From: Frankiales bacterium
GTDB lineage: Bacteria > Actinomycetota > Actinomycetes > Mycobacteriales > SCTD01
DNA: 7,768 nucleotides
Direction: 5' to 3'
NCBI GenBank assembly: GCA_025965755.1
Contig: JAOPWI010000073.1
Span: forward strand, 1-7,768
Below the pieces are notes generated by a model. It was not told where the DNA came from. It did not search any database and saw only the letters and a list, made by a program, of their open reading frames with translations. Made by a program: the position numbers and the translations under genes. Positions 1 through 6,092 of this stretch are shown here, piece by piece (within the stretch, counting starts at the first letter, position 1; every line of letters begins with the position of its first letter).

Positions 1-1
1 G

Positions 2-94
2 GTGCTGGCGCCGGTGACGGTCGCACCGGTACCGGTGGCGCCGGGGGCGCTCGCCCGCCGGGCGTACGACGCACCGGCCCGTCCGCCCGGCTGA
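2..94 (+). CDS. Possible C-terminal tail of an upstream gene (partial)
   Basis: The frame beginning at base 2 is open to a TGA at 92-94 and encodes about 30 residues rich in Val, Ala and Pro, ending in ARPPG. It enters from the left edge, so nothing can be said about the start. In other actinobacteria the gene before rsmD is often recG or pyruvate carboxylase, but this low-complexity tail matches neither convincingly. It could be the disordered end of another protein, or merely an open frame in GC-rich non-coding DNA. Another frame across the same bases is also open, so the assignment is weak. Confidence 0.3.
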   Translation: MLAPVTVAPVPVAPGALARRAYDAPARPPG

Positions 95-160
95 CCCCCT
101 CTGCGACGATCTCCGTCCGGTCGGGACGAGGGGAACAGCAGACGTGCAGAGCGCAGTGGC

Positions 161-700
161 GTGACCCGGGTCATCGCCGGCGAGGCCCGCGGGCGTCGCC
201 TGCGGGTGCCCGACGGAGTCGGCACCCGGCCCACCAGCGACCGCGCCCGCGAGGGCCTGTTCTCCAGCCTGCAGTCCCTGGTGGACGTCGAGGACGCCCT
301 GGTGCTCGACCTCTACGCCGGCTCGGGCGCGCTCGGGCTCGAGGCGCTGTCCCGCGGCGCCCGCGCCGTGACCCTCGTCGAGGACGAGCCGGCCGCGCTC
401 GCTGCCCTGCGCGACAACGTCGCCGCGGTCGGGCTGCCGGGGGCCGAGGTCGTGGCGGCCCGGGTCGAGCACCACCTCGCGGGTCCGCCGCGGGCGTACG
501 ACATCGTGCTGCTCGACCCGCCGTACGAGGTGGACGTCGACCCGGTGCTCGCGGCGCTCCTGCCGTGGCTGTCCGCGGACGCCGTCCTGGCGGTGGAACG
601 TCGGACCCGGGGACCCGCCCCGGCCTGGCCGGAAGGGGTGCAGGCAGTGCGCAGCAGGAAGTACGGAGAGGCGACGCTCTGGTACGGTTCAAGATCATGA
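161..700 (+). CDS. rsmD: 16S rRNA (guanine(966)-N2)-methyltransferase RsmD
   Basis: RsmD transfers a methyl group from S-adenosylmethionine to N2 of G966 of 16S rRNA in the small subunit. The 179-residue protein has the family N-terminus (MTRVIAGEARGRRL), the TRPTSDRAREGLF block at residues 22-34, and the SAM-binding motif I LDLYAGSGALGLEAL at 49-63. The catalytic DPPY motif is at residues 119-122. Length is normal for the family (about 180-200). The GTG at 161 is the only sensible start: it gives the canonical N-terminus, and there is no in-frame start codon just upstream. The nearest purine-rich stretch (GAGGGGAA, 128-135) is too far away for a normal ribosome binding site, so initiation may be weak or leaderless. 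The stop overlaps the coaD start as ATGA, which implies translational coupling. Confidence 0.93.
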   Translation: MTRVIAGEARGRRLRVPDGVGTRPTSDRAREGLFSSLQSLVDVEDALVLDLYAGSGALGLEALSRGARAVTLVEDEPAALAALRDNVAAVGLPGAEVVAARVEHHLAGPPRAYDIVLLDPPYEVDVDPVLAALLPWLSADAVLAVERRTRGPAPAWPEGVQAVRSRKYGEATLWYGSRS

Positions 701-1185
701 GACGGGCTGTGTGCCCCGGGTCCTTTGACCCGGTGACCTTGGGCCACCTCGACATCGTGGGCCGCGCGAGCGCCATCTACGACGAGGTCACCGTCGCCGT
801 TCTGGTGAACAAGAAGAAGTCTTCGCTGTTCACCGTCGAGGAGCGGATCGAGATCCTGCGCGAGGTGACCGCGCACTACGGCAACGTCGTGGTCGACAGC
901 TTCTACGGCCTGCTCGTGGACTACTGCCGCACCAAGCAGATTCCGGTCATCGTCAAGGGCCTGCGCGCCATCAGCGACTTCGACTACGAGCTGCAGATGG
1001 CCCAGATGAACCACGGGCTGGCCGGCGTGGAGACGATGTTCATGACGACCAACCCGCTCTACTCGTTCCTGTCCTCCAGCCTGGTCAAGGAGGTCGCGAC
1101 CTACGGCGGCGACGTGGCCGGGCTCGTCCCCAAGCACGTGCACACCGTGCTGCTGGAGCGGCTGTCCCGCAACGAGGCAGGCTGA
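697..1185 (+). CDS. coaD: Phosphopantetheine adenylyltransferase CoaD
   Basis: CoaD catalyses the fourth step of coenzyme A synthesis: it joins 4'-phosphopantetheine and ATP to give dephospho-CoA and pyrophosphate in the cytoplasm. The 162-residue protein starts MRRAVCPGSFDPVTLGHLDI, containing the nucleotidyltransferase T/HxGH motif as TLGH. IVKGLRAISDFDYELQMAQMN follows in the middle, and the SSSLVKEVATYGGDV block near the C-terminus corresponds to the ISSTxxRE signature. Length matches the family (about 160). The frame stays open upstream to a start at 565, but that would bury the start inside rsmD and add 44 unrelated residues. ATG 697 gives the conserved N-terminus and an ATGA overlap with rsmD. 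rsmD-coaD is a very common pair in bacteria. Confidence 0.95.
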   Translation: MRRAVCPGSFDPVTLGHLDIVGRASAIYDEVTVAVLVNKKKSSLFTVEERIEILREVTAHYGNVVVDSFYGLLVDYCRTKQIPVIVKGLRAISDFDYELQMAQMNHGLAGVETMFMTTNPLYSFLSSSLVKEVATYGGDVAGLVPKHVHTVLLERLSRNEAG

Positions 1186-1188
1186 CCC

Positions 1189-1698
1189 GTGGACGCCGTC
1201 CGCACCAAGCTCGACGAGGTCGTGCGCCTGGTCGAGCAGGCACGGACCATGCCGATGTCGTCGTCGGTGATGCTCCACCGCGGCGAGCTGCTCGGGCACC
1301 TGGCCGAGCTGCGCAGCCTGCTTCCGCGGGCGCTCGACCAGGCCCGCGAGGTGCTGGTCGCGCGGGACGCCGTCGTGGAGCAGGGCCGCCGCGAGGCCGA
1401 GCGGGTGCTCGCCGAGGCCTACGTGGAGCGCGACCGCCTGGTGCAGCAGACCGACGTCTGGCAGCACGCCGACGCCGAGTCGGCGCGCCTGCTCGACGAG
1501 GCCCGGGCCCAGGTGGAGACCATGCGGGTCGAGGTCGAGGACTACGTCGACGCCAAGCTGGCCAACTTCGAGATCGTCCTGCACAAGACGCTGGCGGCCG
1601 TCGAGCGCGGCCGGGCCAAGCTGGCCGGCCGGTCCGACCTCGACGAGCTGGCCGGCGCCGAGCCGGACCCCGAGCCGGACGCCCCGCTGCCGCGCTGA
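1189..1698 (+). CDS. Short SepIVA/DivIVA-like coiled-coil protein
   Basis: This 169-residue, charged, helix-rich protein resembles actinobacterial SepIVA (Mycobacterium tuberculosis Rv2927c), a DivIVA-like factor linked to septation and envelope growth. From memory of Rv2927c, residues 1-63 align with its N-terminus: a short helix, then a PM-x-S/T turn and the RGELL segment near 31-35. Residues 82-145 align with its C-terminus, sharing DAESARLLDEA (95-105) and DYVDAKLANFE (118-128). The long repetitive coiled coil between these parts (about 75 residues) is absent, so the protein is about two thirds the usual length. The last 20 residues are acidic and Pro-rich. The start is a GTG 3 bases after coaD, so the two are probably co-transcribed. 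Position before the DUF177 gene matches the mycobacterial order. Family membership is fairly secure; function in division is inferred from the relative. Confidence 0.75.
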   Translation: MDAVRTKLDEVVRLVEQARTMPMSSSVMLHRGELLGHLAELRSLLPRALDQAREVLVARDAVVEQGRREAERVLAEAYVERDRLVQQTDVWQHADAESARLLDEARAQVETMRVEVEDYVDAKLANFEIVLHKTLAAVERGRAKLAGRSDLDELAGAEPDPEPDAPLPR

Positions 1699-1699
1699 T

Positions 1700-1730
1700 C
1701 TCGACTCCCCGCGCCACGGACAGGTAGGCT
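1700..1730 (+). promoter_or_regulatory. Candidate promoter for the DUF177-rpmF-plsX group
   Basis: The gap between the sepIVA-like and DUF177 genes contains TAGGCT at 1725-1730, which fits the actinobacterial -10 pattern TAnnnT. CTCGAC at 1700-1705 is a 4-of-6 match to TTGACA at a rather long 19-base spacing. Transcription would start near 1738, roughly 40 bases before the chosen ATG. This is motif matching only. Confidence 0.4.
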
Positions 1731-1779
1731 CTCGGACGGCCGTACGCCGTTCAGCGTGCCCGCACCTCGAAGCCTCGAC

Positions 1780-2358
1780 ATGAAGACTGGGAGCAAGCAG
1801 AGCCGCCTCGACCCCCACCAGCCCCTGGTGCTCGACACGCGCGAGCTCGGGCGACGGCCGGGGTCGATGCGCGCCCTGCACATCACCGCTCCGGCTCCGG
1901 CCGGGCTCGGGCTGGTCGACCTGATCGGCGTGCCGCTGGGCGCGCAGCTCGACCTCGACCTGCGTCTGGAAAGCGTCATGGAGGGCGTGCTCGTCAGCGG
2001 CACCGTGGCGGCGCCGCTGGCCGGCGAGTGCGGCCGGTGCCTGGAGCCCCTCACCGAAGAGCTGGTGGTGGACCTTCAGGAGCTGTACGCCTACCCGGCG
2101 AGCACCTCAGAGGACACGACCGACGACGACGAGCTGTCGCGCATGGACGGCGACCTGCTCGATCTGGAGCCGGCCCTGCGCGACGCTGTCGTGCTGGCGC
2201 TACCGCTCACCCCCCTGTGCCGCGAGGACTGCCGGGGGCTCTGCGCCACGTGCGGCGAGCGCCTGGACGACCTGCCCGACGACCACTCGCACGAGGTCGT
2301 CGACGCCCGATGGCAGGCCCTGCAGGGCCTGCTGCCGGACAGCACCACCCACCGCTAG
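1780..2358 (+). CDS. DUF177 / YceD family protein (23S rRNA accumulation protein)
   Basis: This 192-residue protein belongs to the DUF177 (YceD) family, which is widely encoded immediately before rpmF and is linked in E. coli and plants to 23S rRNA accumulation. Visible markers are the N-terminal PLVLDTRELGRRPG segment (residues 15-28), RLESVMEGVLVSG (61-73), a Cys pair C84/C87 (CGRC), and a C-terminal cluster C147, C151, C155, C158 in the arrangement CREDCRGLCATCG. The cysteines suggest a metal-binding fold. An acidic, disordered stretch lies near 107-122. ATG 1780 is preferred because it places the conserved segment close to the N-terminus, as in relatives. A GTG at 1756 in frame would add eight residues; neither start has a clear ribosome binding site. 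It is followed by rpmF after 38 bases. Confidence 0.88.
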   Translation: MKTGSKQSRLDPHQPLVLDTRELGRRPGSMRALHITAPAPAGLGLVDLIGVPLGAQLDLDLRLESVMEGVLVSGTVAAPLAGECGRCLEPLTEELVVDLQELYAYPASTSEDTTDDDELSRMDGDLLDLEPALRDAVVLALPLTPLCREDCRGLCATCGERLDDLPDDHSHEVVDARWQALQGLLPDSTTHR

Positions 2359-2383
2359 ACCCCGTTCCCCACCCGCACCCCCC

Positions 2384-2391
2384 AGGAGAAG
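2384..2391 (+). promoter_or_regulatory. Strong ribosome binding site of rpmF
   Basis: AGGAGAAG ends 5 bases before the ATG at 2397. It is one of the few clear Shine-Dalgarno sequences in the plus-strand run, fitting the high translation expected of a ribosomal protein. It also decides the rpmF start, since the frame is open far upstream. Confidence 0.8.
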
Positions 2392-2396
2392 CAGCG

Positions 2397-2567
2397 ATGG
2401 CCGTCCCGAAGCGCAAGATGTCGCGCAGCAACACCCGCTCGCGCCGTGCGCAGTGGAAGACCGCTGTGCCGGTCCTGACCAAGTGCGACCGCGGCCACAC
2501 CACCCGCCCGCACACCGTGTGCCCCGAGTGCGGGCGCTACGACGGCCGCACCGTTCTCGCGGTCTGA
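2397..2567 (+). CDS. rpmF: 50S ribosomal protein L32
   Basis: This 56-residue basic protein is L32 (bL32) of the large ribosomal subunit. The N-terminus MAVPKRKMSRSNTRSRRAQW is diagnostic. The C-terminal part carries a zinc-ribbon-like region, but its first knuckle is unusual: residues 30-34 read CDRGH, where zinc-binding L32 proteins have CxxC, while the second knuckle is intact (C42-P-E-C45). H34 occupies the position after the lost cysteine and might act as a replacement ligand. The protein is therefore intermediate between the classical four-cysteine form and the cysteine-free form. Length is normal. ATG 2397 has a strong ribosome binding site; the longer open frame back to 2028 is a shadow of the DUF177 gene. 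DUF177-rpmF-plsX is a classic order. Confidence 0.95.
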   Translation: MAVPKRKMSRSNTRSRRAQWKTAVPVLTKCDRGHTTRPHTVCPECGRYDGRTVLAV

Positions 2568-2592
2568 CGCAGATGTCCTCGCCCGCTCGTCC

Positions 2593-3603
2593 GTGACGCG
2601 CGTCGCCCTCGACCTGCTCGGGGGCGACCGCGCGCCCGAGCAGGTGGTCGACGGCGCCCTGCTTTCGGCTGACGAGCAGGGCGGCGTGGACGTCGGTCCG
2701 CCGGAGCTGGCGGAGCGGCTACTGGTCGAGCGCGGTGCGCCCGGCCGGCTCGAGGTCGTTGCGGCCAGCCAGGTCGTCGCCATGCAGGAGGACCCGTCCC
2801 GCGGCGTCCGCGCCAAGCGGGACGCCACCATCCGCGTCGCCTGCCGGCTCGTCCGGGACGGCGCGGCCGACGCCGTCGTGTCGGTGGGTTCCACCGGCGC
2901 CGCCCTGGCCGCGGCCGTGTCCACCCTCGGGCGGCTGCGCGCCATGTCGCGTCCCGCCCTGGGCCTCGTCGTGCCGGCTCAGGCCGGCCCGCTGGTGCTG
3001 CTCGATGCCGGCGCCACGGTCGAGGCGACGCCCGAGCTGCTGGGGCAGTTCGCGCTGGTCGGGGCCGCGTTCGCCTCGGTGCGGCTCGGTCTGCCGCGCC
3101 CGCGGGTCGGGCTGCTGACCAACGGCCCGCAGCCTGGCAAGGGCGACCAGCTGCGCAAGGATGCCTTCGCCGTGGCGTCCGCCCTGCCGGTCGACGTCAT
3201 CGGCAACGTCGAGGGCTGTGACGTCCCGGTCGGTGGCCGGGCCGACGTCGTCGTCACCGACGGCTTCACGGGAAACGTGCTGGTCAAGGGGTTGGAGGGA
3301 GCCGCCGCGATGCTGTCCGACGTGAGGCGCGAGGCCCTCCTGGCGAGCCCCGAGCGCCGGGCCGCCGCCACGCCGCTGCTGCCCGCCCTCAGCGCGGCGA
3401 CCGCCCGCCTGCAGCCGGACGTGCTCGGCGGGGGCATGCTGCTGGGTGTGAACGGGGTGGTGGTCGTGGGACACGGGGGCAGCTCGCCGCGCGCGGTCGC
3501 GGCGCGCATCGGCGTCGCCGTGCGGGCAGCCCGGGAACGGCTGGTGTCCCGCCTGGCGGCCGCGCTGGACGAGCTGGCCGGTCCCCGGCCGGTGGCCCCA
3601 TGA
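2593..3603 (+). CDS. plsX: Phosphate acyltransferase PlsX
   Basis: PlsX converts acyl-ACP and phosphate to acyl-phosphate, the acyl donor for PlsY in membrane phospholipid synthesis; it is a peripheral membrane enzyme. The 336-residue product has family landmarks in order: LDLLGGDRAP (6-15), the SVGSTGAALAA block (97-107), LLDAGATVEATPELL (136-150), RVGLLTNG (171-178), IGNVEG (203-208), VVTDGFTGNVLVKGLEG (220-236) and GHGGSS (293-298). Length is typical. Several normally conserved positions differ: GGDRAP for GGDHAP, STGA for NTGA and GAT for GAN. The GTG at 2593 gives the expected N-terminus but has no obvious ribosome binding site. The stop overlaps the acpP start as ATGA, fitting the supply of ACP to the same pathway. 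Confidence 0.92.
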   Translation: MTRVALDLLGGDRAPEQVVDGALLSADEQGGVDVGPPELAERLLVERGAPGRLEVVAASQVVAMQEDPSRGVRAKRDATIRVACRLVRDGAADAVVSVGSTGAALAAAVSTLGRLRAMSRPALGLVVPAQAGPLVLLDAGATVEATPELLGQFALVGAAFASVRLGLPRPRVGLLTNGPQPGKGDQLRKDAFAVASALPVDVIGNVEGCDVPVGGRADVVVTDGFTGNVLVKGLEGAAAMLSDVRREALLASPERRAAATPLLPALSAATARLQPDVLGGGMLLGVNGVVVVGHGGSSPRAVAARIGVAVRAARERLVSRLAAALDELAGPRPVAP

Positions 3604-3878
3604 GCCCGGCCCTGGACGAGACGGCAGTGCTGGGCGTCGTGCAGCAGGCCGTCGCGACGGTGCTGGAGCGCGACCCGGCCTCGGTGACGCGCGCGACCCG
3701 CTTCCGCGAGGACCTGCTGGCCGACTCGCTGGCCCTGGTCGAGATCGTCGAGATCGCCGAGATCGTCGAGGAGACCCTCGCCCCGCTGGCCCGCGAGGGC
3801 TTCCACAACCGTGACGAGGATCTTGACGGGCTGGCCACCGTCGGCGAGGCCGTCGACGACGCGGTGGCGCGCCTGTGA
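3600..3878 (+). CDS. acpP: Acyl carrier protein (divergent, with extended helix II)
   Basis: This 92-residue acidic protein is an acyl carrier protein. The phosphopantetheine attachment site is S43 within LLADSLALVEIV. Such proteins carry growing or finished acyl chains on a 4'-phosphopantetheine arm; next to plsX it probably delivers acyl groups for phospholipid synthesis. The start ATG overlaps the plsX stop (ATGA), and rnc follows after 7 bases. Compared with E. coli AcpP and mycobacterial AcpM, the helix after the serine has three extra residues (EIA), and the loop before the last helix (residues 61-79) is about seven residues longer. The extra helix residues coincide with a 9-base tandem repeat. 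It is divergent from general FAS-II ACPs and may be a specialised paralogue, so the symbol is by position and fold. Confidence 0.85.
   Translation: MSPALDETAVLGVVQQAVATVLERDPASVTRATRFREDLLADSLALVEIVEIAEIVEETLAPLAREGFHNRDEDLDGLATVGEAVDDAVARL
3741..3767 (+). repeat. Three-copy 9-bp tandem repeat inside acpP
   Basis: Three consecutive 9-base units read GAGATCGTC, GAGATCGCC and GAGATCGTC, encoding EIV-EIA-EIV (residues 48-56) directly after the phosphopantetheine serine region. One unit differs by a single base. The repeat keeps the frame and accounts for the extra length of helix II relative to ordinary ACPs. Confidence 0.85.
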
Positions 3879-3885
3879 GCAGGTC

Positions 3886-4587
3886 ATGAGCGACGCGGTC
3901 ACGGACGAGCCGTACCTGCTGCTCGAGGCCGCCCTGGGCGCAGAGCTGCCGCGCGAGCTGATGGACCGGGCGCTGACGCACCGCTCGTACGCCTACGAGA
4001 ACGGCGGGCTGCCCACCAACGAGCGCCTGGAGTTTCTCGGCGACGCCGTGCTCGGCCTGGTGGTGACCGACGCGCTCTACCGCCGCCATCCCGACCTGCC
4101 CGAGGGCCAGCTGGCCAAGCTGCGGGCGAGCGTCGTCAACACCCGCGCGCTGGCCGACGTCGCCCGGGCCCTGGGTCTGGGCGAGTGGCTGCGCCTGGGC
4201 AAGGGCGAGGAGGTCACCGGCGGCCGCGAGAAGGCCTCGATCCTGGCCGACACCATGGAGGCGCTGATCGGCGCCGTCTACTGCACCTCCGGCATCGAGG
4301 GCGCGACCGCGCTGGTCCTCGCGCTGTTCGACCCGCTGATGACCTCGGCGGCCAGCGGCGGCGCGTCGCTGGACTGGAAGACGGCGCTGCAGGAGCTGTC
4401 GGCCACCCGGGGGATGGGTGTGCCGGAGTACGTGATCACCGACACCGGGCCCGACCACGCCAAGCACTTCACGGCCGACGTCCGGCTGGGAGGCGTGTCC
4501 TACGGCAACGGCGCCGGGCGGAGCAAGAAGGAGGCCGAGCAGCAGGCGGCCTGCACCGCCTGGACCGCCCTGCAGCCCGACGGCTGA
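3886..4587 (+). CDS. rnc: Ribonuclease III
   Basis: RNase III cleaves double-stranded RNA and processes rRNA precursors and structured mRNAs as a homodimer. The 233-residue protein has the signature NERLEFLGDAVLGLVV at 45-60, with metal/catalytic residues E46, E49 and D53. E73 lies in LPEGQLAKLRA, and D122 and E125 in ADTMEALIGA. The C-terminal double-stranded RNA binding domain runs from about DWKTALQEL (163) to GRSKKEAEQQAA (211-222). All expected acidic residues are present and length is normal. ATG 3886 follows a modest AGCAGG ribosome binding site at 3879-3884; the upstream extension of the open frame lies within acpP and is ignored. It sits 7 bases after acpP and 2 bases before mutM. 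Confidence 0.95.
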   Translation: MSDAVTDEPYLLLEAALGAELPRELMDRALTHRSYAYENGGLPTNERLEFLGDAVLGLVVTDALYRRHPDLPEGQLAKLRASVVNTRALADVARALGLGEWLRLGKGEEVTGGREKASILADTMEALIGAVYCTSGIEGATALVLALFDPLMTSAASGGASLDWKTALQELSATRGMGVPEYVITDTGPDHAKHFTADVRLGGVSYGNGAGRSKKEAEQQAACTAWTALQPDG

Positions 4588-4589
4588 CC

Positions 4590-5444
4590 GTGCCGGAGCT
4601 GCCCGAGGTCGAGGTGGTGCGGCGCGGCCTGGAGCAGGGGGTGGCCGGCCGCACGGTCACCGCCGTCGAGGTGCGCCACCCGCGCGCGGTGCGCCGGCAC
4701 GTGGCCGGCGAGGCCGACTTCCGCGGGCTGCTCGAGGGCCGGACCATCACCTCTGCCGAGCGGCGCGGGAAGTACCTCTGGCTGCCGCTGGACTCGGGCG
4801 ACGCCCTGACCGGCCACCTGGGCATGAGCGGCCAGCTGCTCGTCGTGCCGGGCGACAAGCCGGACGAGACGCACCTGCGCCTGCGGTTCCGCTTCACCGA
4901 CGGCGGTCGCGAGCTGCGCTTCGTCGACCAGCGGACGTTCGGCGGCCTGGCCGTCGTCGCCGGCGGAGCCGCCCTGCCCTCCACCATCGCCCACATCGCC
5001 CGCGACCCGCTCGACCCGGCGTTCGACGACGAGGCGTTCGTGCGGGCGCTGCGGGCGAGGCGGACCGTGGTCAAGCGGGCGCTGCTGGACCAGACTCTGG
5101 TCTCGGGCATCGGCAACATCTACGCCGACGAGTCGCTGTGGCGCGCCCGCCTGCACGGCGCCCGGCCGACCGAGCTGATCACCCGCCCGAAGGCCCGTGA
5201 GCTGCTGGCCCACGTCCGGGACGTGCTCAGCGAGTCCCTCGCCCAGGGCGGCACCAGCTTCGACGCGCTGTACGTCTCGACCGAGGGGGTCAGCGGGCTG
5301 TTCGAGCGGTCGCTGAACGCCTACGGGCGGGAGGGCGAGCCGTGCCCGCGGTGCGGCGCGCCGGTGCGCCGGGAGGCGTTCATGAACCGGTCGTCCTACA
5401 GCTGCCCGCGTTGCCAGCCGCGGCCCCGCCCGGGCCGTGGCTGA
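4590..5444 (+). CDS. mutM: Formamidopyrimidine-DNA glycosylase (Fpg/MutM)
   Basis: MutM removes 8-oxoguanine and formamidopyrimidines from DNA and then cuts the abasic site by beta,delta-elimination. The 284-residue protein begins MPELPEVE: P2 becomes the N-terminal catalytic proline once Met is removed, and E3 is the partner acid. Other key residues are K61 (RRGKYLW), M79 in GHLGMSGQL, and R115/F117 in DQRTFGG, which fill the gap left by the flipped base. The helix-two-turn-helix is VSGIGNIYADESLWRARLHG (171-190). The C-terminal zinc finger uses C252, C255, C272 and C275, with R267 in the finger loop. All functional residues are intact. The GTG start is 2 bases after rnc. Its last 65 bases are overlapped by a gene on the opposite strand. 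Confidence 0.95.
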   Translation: MPELPEVEVVRRGLEQGVAGRTVTAVEVRHPRAVRRHVAGEADFRGLLEGRTITSAERRGKYLWLPLDSGDALTGHLGMSGQLLVVPGDKPDETHLRLRFRFTDGGRELRFVDQRTFGGLAVVAGGAALPSTIAHIARDPLDPAFDDEAFVRALRARRTVVKRALLDQTLVSGIGNIYADESLWRARLHGARPTELITRPKARELLAHVRDVLSESLAQGGTSFDALYVSTEGVSGLFERSLNAYGREGEPCPRCGAPVRREAFMNRSSYSCPRCQPRPRPGRG

Positions 5445-5622
5445 GCAGCTCCTCCCGCACGCCGTCGGGCCAGCTGCCGTCCGCCTGGCGTGGCGACCAC
5501 GGCTGCGTGCGCACCCACTGCGATCCGCAACCGGTGCAGGCGAACAGCGGCAGCCCCTCGCGGCAGGCTCGGGTGCGCCGCCAGTCGCACAGCGTCTGAC
5601 ACGGCGAGACGGTCAGCGGCAC
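5380..5622 (-). CDS. Small Cys/Trp-rich zinc-ribbon-like protein, function unknown
   Basis: This 80-residue product carries C8, C12, C20 and a C29-T-G-C32 knuckle, plus four tryptophans (W14, W36, W42, W51); the core reads like CTGCGSQWVRTQPW. That pattern suggests a small metal-binding ribbon. About 57 of the first 62 codons end in G or C, as expected for a real gene here, and the Trp/Cys content is not what a shadow frame would usually give. The GTG start at 5622 lies 7 bases after the lipoprotein stop, so the two are probably co-transcribed and coupled; there is no clear ribosome binding site. The last 65 bases are antisense to mutM and encode a Gly/Ala-rich tail. I do not recognise the family with certainty and assign no function. 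Confidence 0.62.
   Translation of the reverse strand: MPLTVSPCQTLCDWRRTRACREGLPLFACTGCGSQWVRTQPWSPRQADGSWPDGVREELLSHGPGGAAAGNAGSCRTTGS
5415..5443 (+). terminator. Hairpin at the 3' end of mutM, possible terminator
   Basis: Twelve bases at 5415-5426 pair with 5432-5443 (eleven Watson-Crick pairs and one G-U wobble) around a CGCCC loop, ending on the mutM stop codon. It could stop or pause plus-strand transcripts where they meet the convergent gene. No T-tract follows, and the sequence also encodes mutM residues, so it may be a by-product of Arg/Pro-rich coding. Confidence 0.3.
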
Positions 5623-5629
5623 CGCTGGC

Positions 5630-5920
5630 TCAGTTGTTGCCGGTGCGGTCGCTGTCCGGCGCCTTGCTCGTCATGTTCTCGCTGGGCGCGACGCCCGGCG
5701 TGCCGCCGGTCGGGCCGGGCAGCGGCACGACCAGCGGGGGCGTCTGCAGGTTCTGGTCGCTGGGAAGCGGCTCGGGCGTCCGGGGAACCAGCTGCTGCTC
5801 GGCCTCCGGCTGGTCGTCCGGGCGGTTCTGGTTGATGTTGTCCCCGCCCTCACTGCAGCCCGAGAGCAGGAGCAGGAGCGCTGCGGCTCCGGTGGCGGCC
5901 AGGACCTGCGGACGGGGCAC
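5630..5920 (-). CDS. Small predicted lipoprotein, disordered, function unknown
   Basis: This 96-residue product has a lipoprotein signal peptide: a basic start (MPRPQ), a hydrophobic run to residue 19, and a lipobox LSGC with C22 as the acylated cysteine. The mature part (about 75 residues) is rich in Pro, Gln, Asn, Asp and Glu, with motifs such as TPEPLPSDQ and PLPGPTGG, and looks disordered with no enzymatic motif. It should be exported and anchored to the outer face of the membrane. The GTG start at 5920 follows a good ribosome binding site (AAGGAGA, complement of 5931-5937). It is first in a two-gene minus-strand unit with the Cys-rich gene and diverges from the gene at 6241. No specific function can be assigned. 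Confidence 0.8.
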   Translation of the reverse strand: MPRPQVLAATGAAALLLLLSGCSEGGDNINQNRPDDQPEAEQQLVPRTPEPLPSDQNLQTPPLVVPLPGPTGGTPGVAPSENMTSKAPDSDRTGNN

Positions 5921-6043
5921 GGTGGTTCGTTCTCCTTCGGGGCGTACCGGACTCGGGACGACATGGTTCCACGTGCTGCGCCACGCCCCTACCCCGCCCC
6001 GCGCGGCCCATCCCCGCCCGCGGCCCCGGTGGCCCGGGGCCCG

Positions 6044-6074
6044 GCGGGCGGGCCTGTCTCACCGCCCCGCCCGC
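6044..6074. repeat. GC-only inverted repeat with a duplicated arm
   Basis: GCGGGCGGG at 6044-6052 is complementary to CCCGCCCGC at 6066-6074 (13-base loop). It is also complementary to the same 9-mer at 6013-6021, giving two mutually exclusive hairpins. There is no T-tract. In DNA this GC-rich such pairings can arise by chance. Confidence 0.3.
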
Positions 6075-6092
6075 GAGGCACACCTGCGGGCC

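Noticed and set aside
95..160. Possible promoter or small gene before rsmD
   Set aside because: No recognisable -10/-35 pair and no start with support; only a distant purine-rich stretch.
313..1881. Long minus-strand open frame (522 residues)
   Set aside because: It lies opposite rsmD, coaD, the SepIVA-like gene and the start of DUF177; composition is a GC-rich mirror of real genes with no domain.
2719..4467. Long minus-strand open frame (582 residues)
   Set aside because: Antisense to plsX, acpP and rnc, which are certain; high-GC DNA keeps the antisense frame open.
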